A stretch of 64,000 nt of DNA from NCBI RefSeq assembly GCF_900177425.1, contig NZ_LT840184.1, positions 5,949,787 through 6,013,786 of the forward strand, written 5' to 3'. The notes under the pieces were generated by a model, which was not told where the DNA came from, searched no databases, and saw only the letters and a list, made by a program, of their open reading frames with translations. The stretch is from Paenibacillus uliginis N3/975 (GTDB lineage Bacteria; Bacillota; Bacilli; Paenibacillales; Paenibacillaceae). A program made the translations under genes and the position numbers. Positions 46,241 to 54,858 of this stretch are shown in pieces. Within the stretch, counting starts at the first letter, position 1, and each line of letters begins with the position of its first letter.

Positions 46241-46801
46241 ATGAATCTGTTCAATCTATCCTATGCATTTCTATGGGCAATTATTGCTCTGCAGTCCTAC
46301 TTTATTATTCAATTTGGACGAAAATTACAAGCCGCAAAAAGCACAGCGGATGCTGGGCCCGGCCTTATTGAAGAAGATCACGGACTTCCCAAAAGAGCAT
46401 TGTTTCCTCAGTTCCAATTCGAAAGCGTTAACAAAGGCTTGATTGATTTAAAACAACTCGGCAAACAAAAACATGGATTCTTGATAGCTTTTACAGATGC
46501 AAAGTGCACTTCTTGCAAAGAACTATATCCTGTCCTGGAGAGGTTCCACCAGCAGAGCCCTCAATTTCAATCGCTTATTCTGATGGTTGGTCAAGAACCC
46601 GATGTAGTAGAGATCATCAATCAGTATGGACTGACGGTTCCAGTTATGCCAATCGACTCTCCGACATCCTTCCAGACTGGCATCTTTCCTTTTGTCTATT
46701 ATTTATCTCCTAAAGGAGAGGTTATTGCCAAAAGTGTGGTGCAGTACAGGGAACAACTGAACGCATTGCTTCAACAAACCGTCGTCCCTAAAGCATCATA
46801 A
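46241..46801 (+). CDS. membrane-anchored thioredoxin-like protein (MauD/TlpA-like)
   Basis: 186 residues. One N-terminal helix (about 6-25) anchors it with the domain outside. The thioredoxin fold (about 55-180) has C89-T-S-C92 in FTDAKCTSCKELYP and a cis-Pro in GIFPFVYYL. It would exchange electrons with the MauE-like protein and oxidise or shuffle Cys of the secreted peptides. It begins 5 bases after mauE, with GGAGG inside that gene. Confidence 0.85.
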   Translation: MNLFNLSYAFLWAIIALQSYFIIQFGRKLQAAKSTADAGPGLIEEDHGLPKRALFPQFQFESVNKGLIDLKQLGKQKHGFLIAFTDAKCTSCKELYPVLERFHQQSPQFQSLILMVGQEPDVVEIINQYGLTVPVMPIDSPTSFQTGIFPFVYYLSPKGEVIAKSVVQYREQLNALLQQTVVPKAS

Positions 46802-46869
46802 AAATGAAAACGATTATTATGAAAAATTAATTTAACAAGAAATTAGAATTACGGAAAGGAGGTGAAACT

Positions 46870-47001
46870 ATGTCATGTCCTTCAGCAGGTAGCTATTGTG
46901 TTTCTCAGCGTTGTGCTTCGAATACTTATGAAGTAAAAATAACCTATTGGTACGCGGGAACAAATTGCAGGTATGAGGAAGAGTCCTCTTGCGGTTGTTA
47001 G
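46870..47001 (+). CDS. six-cysteine peptide 1 (putative leaderless bacteriocin)
   Basis: 43 residues: MSCPSAGSYC, then VSQRCASNTYEVKITYWYAG, then TNCRYEEESSCGC. Cys at 3, 10, 15, 33, 41 and 43, so three disulfides are possible. No leader or cleavage motif. AAGGAGGTG lies 5 bases before the ATG, one of the strongest sites in the window. The end CRYEEESSC recalls, from memory, CRTEWGSSC of the defensin-like class IId bacteriocin laterosporulin; an alignment is needed. Paired with a near copy at 47125-47256. Confidence 0.85.
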   Translation: MSCPSAGSYCVSQRCASNTYEVKITYWYAGTNCRYEEESSCGC

Positions 47002-47124
47002 TATTTTCTAAAGAAGTATTCAGGATGACCGTTGTATCTATCCGTGGTCATCAGGATTGTAATCTACAAGATATCGTTACATGAATGTATTTAAAATAAA
47101 ATTTATTTAAAGGTGGTTATACTT

Positions 47125-47256
47125 ATGTCATGTCCTTCAGCAGGTAGCTATTGTTATCAACAGCAATGTTCTCCAAATACTTATATGGTAAAAGTAACAT
47201 ATTGGTACGCGGGAACAAATTGTAGATATGAGCAAGAGTCCTCTTGCGGTTGTTGA
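47125..47256 (+). CDS. six-cysteine peptide 2 (paralogue of peptide 1)
   Basis: 43 residues, identical to peptide 1 at 35 positions with all six Cys in place. The eight changes lie at 11, 12, 14, 16, 17, 21, 24 and 37, so the N-terminal loop between Cys10 and Tyr20 varies while TYWYAGTNCRYE is fixed. Such paired genes are typical of two-component or duplicated bacteriocins. AAAGGTGG precedes the ATG by 8 bases. Confidence 0.85.
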   Translation: MSCPSAGSYCYQQQCSPNTYMVKVTYWYAGTNCRYEQESSCGC

Positions 47257-47301
47257 GCATCTCCTAAAGATGCGGTAAATGTTATCTAATAGTAACACAC
47301 A

Positions 47302-47336
47302 AAAGAGGAGAGCGATCGATCAGCGCTCTCCTCTTT
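47302..47336 (+). terminator. terminator between six-cysteine peptides and exporter
   Basis: AAAGAGGAGAGCG (47302-47314) and CGCTCTCCTCTTT (47324-47336) are perfectly paired over 13 bp, followed by ATTATAAAA. The exporter begins 25 bases later, so it is expressed by read-through or an unseen promoter. Confidence 0.7.
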
Positions 47337-47360
47337 ATTATAAAATAAAGGTGAACTTAC

Positions 47361-49166
47361 ATGCAGATAAATAACGCGGATAAAAATAAGGTGGTTTTAA
47401 GTGTATTCAGCCGTTTCATGCCGCTTATGCTTAAAGTCATTCCTGGTGCAACCCTCCTGCTCATCCTGCTTAGAATCATTACTGCTTTACTTCCTGTTGC
47501 CCAAATTTACATCGTTAAAGAATTGGTTGATTTGGTAACCTTACTATTTACACAACAGCAGGGGATCGCTTCCGAAGTTTATTTCATCCTGTCTCTGCAG
47601 GCGTTGATTCTGATCGCTGATCGCTTCTGTAGTTATCTAGATTCTGTCATTGGATTTCGAGCACAACAAAAACTGAAATTTTATTTTGAACAATTATTAA
47701 TCAACAAAGCCACTCAATTACCGTTAAGTTACTTTGACCGCCCCGATTATTATGATCAATTGGAGAGGGTGGCGTTTGGTGTAGATGTTAAAGGTTTTAA
47801 TCTGGTTAATTTAATGCTAACCATTGGATCAAATATAATAACTTTAGTGGGACTAGTATCCATTTTACTGTCTTTCCATTGGATATTGGCGGCCATCGTC
47901 CTAATCATGATTATTCCCAATATTTTGGTTAATGCTCATTTCGGTAAACAAAAATATAATCAGGCAATGACCCAAACACCGGAACAACGAAAAGTTCATT
48001 ATTTGCTTCGCATCCTACATAGCCGAAGCTCAGCCAAAGAAGCACGAATCTATGATTACGTGCCTTATTTAACCTATAAATGGAGAAGCCTGTTCTGGAA
48101 GACCGGGGACGAACAATATGATCTGCGCAAGCGTACCGATAGCAAGATGCTGCTTGTGTATGTTTCCCAAATCGCACTGGATATCGGCGTGATTATTGTG
48201 CTTATTATGTTTGGTTCCAGTGGCGCATTAACGATTGGTCATTATGTATCGTTAACGCAAGCGCTCCAGCAAATTCAGTCGATCATTTCCGGATTGGGCT
48301 ACTCAATCGCCGCCGTCTACGAAGAAAGCCTGTTTATTAATGAAGTCTTGCACTTTCTCGATTTGGAAGAGGAGAACTCCAAAGATCGAGACCGCAAATT
48401 TCCTGAAAAATTAACGTCGCAAATTGAGGTCAGAAATCTGTCTTTCACTTATGCGACGCACACCTCTCCTCAGCTAAAAGGGATCAGCTTCACTATCTCG
48501 CCGGGAGAAAAGATCGCGATTGTGGGTGAAAATGGCGCAGGCAAAAGTACGCTTGTGAAATGCTTGCTGGGGCTGTATTTGCCCAACGAGGGAACGATTC
48601 TTTTCGACGGGGTGGACATCCGTACAATCGATCCCAAAGGCATGCGTCAGAATGTTTCTGCGGTGTTTCAGGATTTTGAGAGTTATCAATTGACCGCTCG
48701 CGAAAACATCGCCATGGGACACCCCAAAATCGATGATGATGCTTATATCGAAGCTGCAGCCGCTAAAGCCGGCGTGGGAGAATTAATCGGAAAACTGCCT
48801 AACGGCTTGGATACGGAACTCGGTGCGATGTTTCATAATGGACACGAGCTGTCCGGCGGACAATGGCAGAAAATAGCGTTAAGCCGCGCTTTCATGCGAG
48901 ATGCACAAATTGTTATTCTTGATGAGCCGACAGCAGCGCTTGATCCGCGAGCGGAAGCGGAAATCTATGATAACTTCGCTACTTTATATGAAGGAAAAAC
49001 AACGATCATGATCTCTCATCGTTTGAGTAGTTGCAGACACGCAGACAAAATCATCGTGCTGCATAACGGGGAGATTATCGAAGAAGGTAATCATGAGACA
49101 CTACTCGCTGCGCAAGGCGCGTATGCCGAAATGTTCCATACGCAAGCCAAACGTTATGCATCATAA
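47361..49166 (+). CDS. ABC exporter (fused membrane and ATPase domains)
   Basis: 601 residues. Six helices (about 20-330) lead to an ATPase (about 350-595): Walker A GENGAGKST, signature LSGGQWQKIALSRAF, Walker B IVILDEPTAALD and H-loop ISHRLSS. The peptidase C39 domain that cuts double-Gly leaders is absent, matching the leaderless peptides just upstream. The likely role is export of the two peptides, and possibly immunity. AAAGGTG precedes the ATG. Confidence 0.87.
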   Translation: MQINNADKNKVVLSVFSRFMPLMLKVIPGATLLLILLRIITALLPVAQIYIVKELVDLVTLLFTQQQGIASEVYFILSLQALILIADRFCSYLDSVIGFRAQQKLKFYFEQLLINKATQLPLSYFDRPDYYDQLERVAFGVDVKGFNLVNLMLTIGSNIITLVGLVSILLSFHWILAAIVLIMIIPNILVNAHFGKQKYNQAMTQTPEQRKVHYLLRILHSRSSAKEARIYDYVPYLTYKWRSLFWKTGDEQYDLRKRTDSKMLLVYVSQIALDIGVIIVLIMFGSSGALTIGHYVSLTQALQQIQSIISGLGYSIAAVYEESLFINEVLHFLDLEEENSKDRDRKFPEKLTSQIEVRNLSFTYATHTSPQLKGISFTISPGEKIAIVGENGAGKSTLVKCLLGLYLPNEGTILFDGVDIRTIDPKGMRQNVSAVFQDFESYQLTARENIAMGHPKIDDDAYIEAAAAKAGVGELIGKLPNGLDTELGAMFHNGHELSGGQWQKIALSRAFMRDAQIVILDEPTAALDPRAEAEIYDNFATLYEGKTTIMISHRLSSCRHADKIIVLHNGEIIEEGNHETLLAAQGAYAEMFHTQAKRYAS

Positions 49167-49220
49167 TCGTATCTGGCAAATTCCCAATCCATCGGATTCC
49201 GCTGATCCATCACAGAAAAT

Positions 49221-49269
49221 GAAGCTTCCATCTCACGTGGTCCGTGGTTTTTGGAAGCTTCTTTGTTTG
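49221..49269 (+). terminator. terminator of the six-cysteine peptide exporter
   Basis: GAAGCTTCCA (49221-49230) and TGGAAGCTTC (49252-49261) form a perfect 10-bp stem with a 21-base loop, then TTTGTTTG. Confidence 0.6.
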
Positions 49270-49323
49270 CCTGCTGCCAAGTACACGCGTCGAAATCATT
49301 GTTCCTATCGTATCTCTGAACAC

Positions 49324-49366
49324 AAAAATCAGTCGTCACAGAGAATATCTGCGACAACTGGTTTTT
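49324..49366. terminator. terminator of the MacB/FtsX-type ABC operon
   Basis: AAAAATCAGT and ACTGGTTTTT flank imperfectly paired CGTCACAGA/TCTGCGACA. Either strand ends in a T run. It lies 22 bases after the permease stop. Confidence 0.6.
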
Positions 49367-49388
49367 GATGGTTAAGCCAACAAATCAT

Positions 49389-51710
49389 CTACTCCGTAAT
49401 CAACCCATAAGCTGTTATCCGCTTAATCCTGCGAGCTACTAGCATCGATATGAGATAGGCCAATACGATAAGACCGACGCAAAGCATAACGATAAGGGGA
49501 ATATTCACAATAAATTGCACGTTGTATATCCCAGCGCCCGATAGCAGCAGTGTAAGTACAGAGTTGGTACACAGGCTTCCTAGCACCCCCCCGATAATTA
49601 CACCCACGATCACAACGGGAACAAAGCTCAGTACGATTTGGGTCATAAGTTGAAGAGTGGTGTACCCTGTAGCTTTTAATATCCCAAATTCCCTCTTGCG
49701 CTTGAGAATCATCGTTTTGATGACGAGATATAGGATCAGAGCGACGACCAGCACGGTTATCGCAAGAATGGTGACCATGACGGATAACACTGCTGAGATA
49801 TAAACACTGCTTTGGCTAGCCAACATCTCATCTACATCCGTTATATCCTTTATCAAAGTTCCGTACTTTGCTTTGAAGTCTCGGATAAAGTCGGCATTAC
49901 CTACATCTTTTAGATAGACATTTATTATCGTGCCTGTATAGTCAGGGATTAGATGTTGTACCCCAGGTAAAGTTACAGATGTAATCTTCCCCATATAGTT
50001 TAAAGACTGGCTCAGCCCGGTAATCAAGAACTGACGGGATACATCGTTCATTTCCACCTTAACTGTATCGCCGATACTTTTATGAAGCAGCTTTGCCAAC
50101 GCCCCAGAAACCGCGATTTCGTTGTCGTATTGCGGATTTCGACCTTTATAGACCACATTGTTATTTAGCTTACTGTAATCATCCGATATACTCATATAAA
50201 CGCTTTGTCCATCCATTGTCGCTGTAGTAAATTCCAGTAATGCGGTCTTTGTCACACCATCCATTTGTTCAATATCTGCAAGCAATTTGTCGCCATCGAC
50301 GTCGTGATTAGACTGAATAACTACATTAGACGTCTCCGAACCCACTAGATGAATAAACGCAGTTTTATCTACCGCAACGTTGTAATATAAAACGATGGAG
50401 AAGATGGAGGCAAAGGTGATTGCTGCAATGATCATGGCAATCATGATGTTCTGCTTACTATTCTTGATCATTGTTTTGCAAGCGAGCACGAAATGGAGTC
50501 CACCCTTGCCTTTCTCTAACGGGAAAAGATTCTTTTTAAAGCTGTGAGTCATGATACCTCCCCTCAGCGCTGCAACGGGATGAAGTTTTCTGATACGTGA
50601 GGAGGAGAGCAATGCCACCGTCAGCACCAATACAACAACAGCCAGGATACTAACAAGATTAATCGCTATGTCGAAGCTCTGGGACCATTGCAGTCCGGCT
50701 AAAGAGGAAATAATTCCACCGAACACGGGCATTGCGGTATAAGAGATTAAGACTCCTATGACACCAGCAGAAAGCGCGATTAGCATAAACTGTAATGCCA
50801 TGGATGCGATGATCTGCCAGCTGGTATAACCAACCGCTTTAAGGACGCCGATATTCACCATGCCATCGTCGATACTGTTGGTCACACGGAACTTGATGAC
50901 GATCAAAGACACAAGCACAATCACTGCCGCAAACGCAACCAGAATCATCGCGACAATATTGACCGTCATCGTGTTGACACTTTTCATCATCACGATGTCA
51001 GCCCCCCAATGCGGATGCGAAAATTGTTTGTTGTAGTCGTTAAGCAGCTCAGCCGATTGTGTACTGTCCGTAAGGCTCGCGGACATAAGGATGCCGTCCA
51101 CAGTCTTACCCAGCTTATCCGACAACTGATGATAGGAAGTATCTGGTAAAAGGAATTTCATCATGCCATTATTGTTCGTACCCATCATGGTTGCCTCAAA
51201 AAATCCAGCAATTCGATAACTGTAGTCCTTATCCTGGTAGTTGATTGTGAAGTTGTCACCCAGCTTGTAGCCACCGCTTGTTTTAAAGCTGTAGGGAACA
51301 TACATATCTTGGTTATTGATCGAATCCAGCTTTTCAATTAGCTTCAGTGGTGAAAACCTTCGGCTTGCATCCGCATTGAGTATCGCAGCACCAAGAGACA
51401 AATCGCTATCACCATATCGGAACTTGGCCGTGTTCATTAGAATGATTTGTTCCGTTTCTGTTTCTCTCACGCCAGAATAGTTTTTGAGGAAATCTTCATA
51501 GGATGGTTTATATTCAGAGCTGTTCATAATAATGCTCACATGCGCATCATGCAGTTCTTCGACCTTATCATCATAGAAGGTATTCATTTTGGAAATAACC
51601 GTCATTCCTACGTTGAGCAGCAGCGCGGCAATAAATATCAAAATAAACAGAGAGATTGCCGCACCTTTGCCTTTTTTGATGTTGGCCAAGGCAAGATTAA
51701 CGATTTTCAT
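49389..51710 (-). CDS. FtsX-type ABC permease
   Basis: 773 residues with the MacB/FtsX plan duplicated: helix 1 (about 17-40), a large external domain (about 45-245), three helices, then again one helix (near 420), a second external domain and three helices. FtsX repeats are seen in VLKAVGYTSWQIIASMALQFM and ILKATGYTTLQLMTQIVLSFV. Such transporters in Firmicutes expel or sense antimicrobial peptides or release lipoproteins. ATG 51710 starts 1 base after the ATPase stop, with GGTGG upstream. Confidence 0.87.
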   Translation of the reverse strand: MKIVNLALANIKKGKGAAISLFILIFIAALLLNVGMTVISKMNTFYDDKVEELHDAHVSIIMNSSEYKPSYEDFLKNYSGVRETETEQIILMNTAKFRYGDSDLSLGAAILNADASRRFSPLKLIEKLDSINNQDMYVPYSFKTSGGYKLGDNFTINYQDKDYSYRIAGFFEATMMGTNNNGMMKFLLPDTSYHQLSDKLGKTVDGILMSASLTDSTQSAELLNDYNKQFSHPHWGADIVMMKSVNTMTVNIVAMILVAFAAVIVLVSLIVIKFRVTNSIDDGMVNIGVLKAVGYTSWQIIASMALQFMLIALSAGVIGVLISYTAMPVFGGIISSLAGLQWSQSFDIAINLVSILAVVVLVLTVALLSSSRIRKLHPVAALRGGIMTHSFKKNLFPLEKGKGGLHFVLACKTMIKNSKQNIMIAMIIAAITFASIFSIVLYYNVAVDKTAFIHLVGSETSNVVIQSNHDVDGDKLLADIEQMDGVTKTALLEFTTATMDGQSVYMSISDDYSKLNNNVVYKGRNPQYDNEIAVSGALAKLLHKSIGDTVKVEMNDVSRQFLITGLSQSLNYMGKITSVTLPGVQHLIPDYTGTIINVYLKDVGNADFIRDFKAKYGTLIKDITDVDEMLASQSSVYISAVLSVMVTILAITVLVVALILYLVIKTMILKRKREFGILKATGYTTLQLMTQIVLSFVPVVIVGVIIGGVLGSLCTNSVLTLLLSGAGIYNVQFIVNIPLIVMLCVGLIVLAYLISMLVARRIKRITAYGLITE

Positions 51711-51711
51711 C

Positions 51712-52473
51712 TTACCACCCCATTTCAGCAAGAAATGCGTTTAACTTTTCATGCCGTTCACGGTTGTGATCCACATGGTAGGCACCTAACTTTAGGTCTC
51801 CGTAAATAACGCCATCACGCAGATAGAGCACTCTGTTTCCCCGCAAAGCCGTCTTGATGTCATGTGTGACCATCACAATACTCTGTCCATTGTGGTTGAC
51901 TTCGGTCATCACATCTAGCACACTATCACTTGCAGCGGAGTTGAGCGCACCGGTTGGCTCGTCTGCGAAAACGATTTTCGGAGAGTTGATCAATGCGCGC
52001 ACGATGCCTGCCCGCTGTGCTTCACCGCCGGAGAGCTGGGAGGGGAATTTCCCCCATGAAGCTTCGTCTAATCCCACTTGTGCAAGCAACTGTTTTGCTT
52101 TGGACACAATTTCACGCTTATTTTTACTCACCAACAAGCCACTTGCCAGCACATTATCTAATACACTCATGTTGTCCAGTAAATAGATCTGTTGGAACAC
52201 AAAACCGCAATTATTTCTTCTAAAAACGGCAAGCTGATCATTATTCAACTTGGAGATGTTCTGCTCCTCAAAATGGATTTCACCCAATGTGGGTTTATCC
52301 ATACCCGATAGCGCATAGAGCAGGGTGGATTTCCCCGAACCCGAGCTGCCCATAATTACCGTAAAATCCCTCTCCATAAGACTGATATCTAGATTTTTCA
52401 ACACATGCTGCTGAATACCACCACTAGAAAAGGTTTTGCATAATTTTTCTGTTCTTAATATTACGTTTTGCAT
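51712..52473 (-). CDS. ABC ATPase (MacB/LolD-type)
   Basis: 253 residues. Walker A GSSGSGKST, signature LSGGEAQRAGIVRAL, Walker B IVFADEPTGAL and H-loop MVTHDIKT. The last, and the N-terminal FSSGGIQQHVLKNLDISL, are typical of the LolD/MacB class. It works with the FtsX-type permease. AAAGGATGG lies before the ATG. Confidence 0.9.
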   Translation of the reverse strand: MQNVILRTEKLCKTFSSGGIQQHVLKNLDISLMERDFTVIMGSSGSGKSTLLYALSGMDKPTLGEIHFEEQNISKLNNDQLAVFRRNNCGFVFQQIYLLDNMSVLDNVLASGLLVSKNKREIVSKAKQLLAQVGLDEASWGKFPSQLSGGEAQRAGIVRALINSPKIVFADEPTGALNSAASDSVLDVMTEVNHNGQSIVMVTHDIKTALRGNRVLYLRDGVIYGDLKLGAYHVDHNRERHEKLNAFLAEMGW

Positions 52474-52530
52474 GGATAACCATCCTTTATTGACATATTT
52501 AAAGTGTTATCTATTCAATCCACATACAAA

Positions 52531-52558
52531 TAAGACTGTAAAGTAGATTACAGTCTTA
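52531..52558. promoter_or_regulatory. inverted repeat upstream of the MacB/FtsX-type ABC operon
   Basis: TAAGACTGTAA (52531-52541) and TTACAGTCTTA (52548-52558) are a perfect 11-bp inverted repeat with a 6-base spacer. It is 58 bases before the ATPase start and 60 after the kinase stop. It may be a response-regulator operator or, less likely without a T run, a terminator. Confidence 0.5.
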
Positions 52559-52617
52559 TCATACAAGAGCAATTCTTATTTAATCTTTGTCCAATCCTTA
52601 ACCGTTTCTTAATTCGC

Positions 52618-53877
52618 TTAGGCAAGCTTAATTTTTAGTGTAACGGTAAATCCATCCTCACGGTTATAGCATGCAATATCACCCTGCATATTTTGCATAA
52701 GATACTTGGAAATGTACAAGCCAAGCCCTGACCCGCTTTGTCCCCCTATATTATTTCCTCTATAAAATTTGTTGAACAAGAGAGGTAATTCATCCCCCGA
52801 GATGCCATTCCCATAATCATTGATGTCCATCTCTAAATAAGTGCTGCATATACGAGAAGTAATCGTAACATTGGTGCCCGCATATTTATATGAATTACTC
52901 AAAATATTATCAATTACTTGCTGCAGACGCATGACATCCGTTAAGAGGATACAATCCGGTATTGGCTCACAGCTGATTTGATCATCGTAATTTACATTCG
53001 CAATCATACCGTTAAGGACATTGCTGTATTCCTCTCTTACCGTAACCTTTAACTCTTTCAATTCTTCCAAAGTCGCATGGAACATATCGGTCACAAGTAG
53101 ATTAATCTGCTCTGCTTTTGAATAGACCATGTTTAACTGCTTGATCACCTTTTCATCGGCAGCACGCAGCAGCATGAGTTCGGTCACCGCTTTAATGGAG
53201 GCAACAGGTGTTTTAATGTCATGGCTTAAGCTGGCAACGAGTTCCTTCTTGCTGCGGTTTGCAGCATATTCACTATTACGCGCTACTGCCAATTCCTCGC
53301 GCATGATATCAAAGCTTTCGGTAAAAGCGCCGAACGTATTATTTTTGTCCATTTCCAAAGGAATGTCTAGATTTCCTCTCGCCACATTTAGAGCAAAGCT
53401 CTGCAACTTTTGGAATGGTTTAAATACCGTATAATTTATAAATAATATACATAGTGTAAACAGCACCGCTAACGTGGTAAATGTCATAAAAATCACAATT
53501 ACAAGTTGTTTCTTGATCTGTTGAATCATTTCTTTATAATCATTGTAAATAATAAGCTTACCTTCAGGGGTACCATTTACCATTATGTCTGTGATCGTAT
53601 CTCTGTTTTTGATGGCATCATTTATCGTAGTGGAAAGTCCGCCTGCCGTTTGGTAGAGCACGTTGCCACTGTTATCGAGAACGGCAAAGTGCTCCCTTAA
53701 TGTGCTGTAATCTCCTTGTCCGATATGTCCCCAATGGCTTTCAACCGTCTTTAATACCTCATTCACAGCGACAATATTCACATCGGTATTTTCCTTCGTC
53801 ACAAGTACTAGTACAGAAAAAGAAACACCTGCAATAAAAACAATAAGGATTAATAAGAAGATCCATTTTATTCTCAT
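52618..53877 (-). CDS. sensor histidine kinase with extracellular domain
   Basis: 419 residues. Helix 1 (about 5-27), an external domain of about 85 residues, helix 2 (about 120-148), HAMP, HisKA with the phosphorylated His near 218 in LVASLSHDIKTPVASI, and HATPase_c (NILSNSYKYAG, DYGNGISGDELP, GSGLGLYISKY). The external domain separates it from BceS-type intramembrane kinases. Its ATG overlaps the regulator stop (ATGA). It probably senses the compound the ABC transporter handles. Confidence 0.9.
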   Translation of the reverse strand: MRIKWIFLLILIVFIAGVSFSVLVLVTKENTDVNIVAVNEVLKTVESHWGHIGQGDYSTLREHFAVLDNSGNVLYQTAGGLSTTINDAIKNRDTITDIMVNGTPEGKLIIYNDYKEMIQQIKKQLVIVIFMTFTTLAVLFTLCILFINYTVFKPFQKLQSFALNVARGNLDIPLEMDKNNTFGAFTESFDIMREELAVARNSEYAANRSKKELVASLSHDIKTPVASIKAVTELMLLRAADEKVIKQLNMVYSKAEQINLLVTDMFHATLEELKELKVTVREEYSNVLNGMIANVNYDDQISCEPIPDCILLTDVMRLQQVIDNILSNSYKYAGTNVTITSRICSTYLEMDINDYGNGISGDELPLLFNKFYRGNNIGGQSGSGLGLYISKYLMQNMQGDIACYNREDGFTVTLKIKLA

Positions 53878-54560
53878 GACTTACTATCCTCTAAGACGTA
53901 TCCCGTTCCCCATACAGTTTTGATATATTGCGGTTCGTTCGGATTGACTTCAATTTTTTCACGTAAATGACGGATATGTACATTGAGCGTTCCATCTCCG
54001 GTAAAGGAATCCCCCCACACATTGTGGAACAACTCTTCTTTGGTGACTACCTTGTTTTTATTTTTCGCTAAATAGCAGAGCAATTTATATTCCAACGTCT
54101 TGAGTCTTATATCTACACCGTTCACACGGACACGGCAAAGCATACAATCGATCTTGATCTGGCCGAATTCCAGGATTTCAGTAGGACTGCTATTCCCGCC
54201 GTACCTTTTGAGCACAGCCTTCACTTTGGCAAGCAATATGCTGAGTGTATAGGGCTTCTGTATGTAATCATCTCCACCTATGTTGAGTGCAATGAGTACA
54301 TCGTCATCACTAGAACGGGCGCTAATAAACAGAATTGGAATCTGCGTTGTTTGCCGTAGCCTCTTGCATAGATCAAAGCCGGATGAATCACCGAGATTGA
54401 TGTCCAGGAGGATGAGCGATGTTTCATTTTCTCGTAAAAACTGTTCGCACGCTTCTGCGCTAGTTACATAAGCGGATTTGACCTCGAACATATTAAAGTA
54501 CTCACTTGTTGTTTCCGCAAGGACAGTCTCGTCATCCACAATTAAACAATCATAGTTCAT
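53874..54560 (-). CDS. OmpR-family response regulator
   Basis: 228 residues. The receiver has D9-D10, phospho-acceptor D53 in LILLDINLGDSSG and Lys near 102; the winged helix (about 130-225) shows LKTLEYKLLCYLAKNKNKVV and DGTLNVHIRHLREKIEVNP. ATG 54560 has GGAG 7 bases before; the longer frame has no signal. It likely controls the ABC operon at 49389-52473 through the repeat at 52531-52558. Confidence 0.92.
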   Translation of the reverse strand: MNYDCLIVDDETVLAETTSEYFNMFEVKSAYVTSAEACEQFLRENETSLILLDINLGDSSGFDLCKRLRQTTQIPILFISARSSDDDVLIALNIGGDDYIQKPYTLSILLAKVKAVLKRYGGNSSPTEILEFGQIKIDCMLCRVRVNGVDIRLKTLEYKLLCYLAKNKNKVVTKEELFHNVWGDSFTGDGTLNVHIRHLREKIEVNPNEPQYIKTVWGTGYVLEDSKS

Positions 54561-54824
54561 AAGCGTTCTCCATTTAGTGATAGAATAGTAATCATTTTGC
54601 CTGAGACTTTCGATATCTCTAATTGCATGGTAAAAACGGTCAACGACAGAACCAAGCAAATTAATTTTACTTCCGAAATTACGAAATAACGTCCTCTCGC
54701 TTACGCCTTATCGCTTATCTTCATGTTATATTCTCCGGATGTTAGTGTCCACTCACGAATTAATAAAAGCTGGGAAACCTAGAGCTGAAGCGGTTTACCT
54801 CAACCCCTTCGAGACTGAATAAGC

Positions 54825-54853
54825 AAAAAAGCGACCTCATGAGGTCGCTTTTC
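54825..54853. terminator. terminator of the thiazole peptide locus
   Basis: AAAAGCGACCT and AGGTCGCTTTT pair around CATG, with six A on the left giving a T run for the minus strand. The core is nearly the same as the terminator at 7562-7591. Confidence 0.85.
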
Positions 54854-54858
54854 TAATA

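Noticed and set aside
45732..46801. MauE/MauD pair as part of methylamine use
   Set aside because: No methylamine dehydrogenase subunit genes are nearby; the neighbours are six-cysteine peptides.
47361..49166. Exporter as a leader-cutting bacteriocin transporter
   Set aside because: There is no N-terminal C39 peptidase domain and the peptides have no double-Gly leader.
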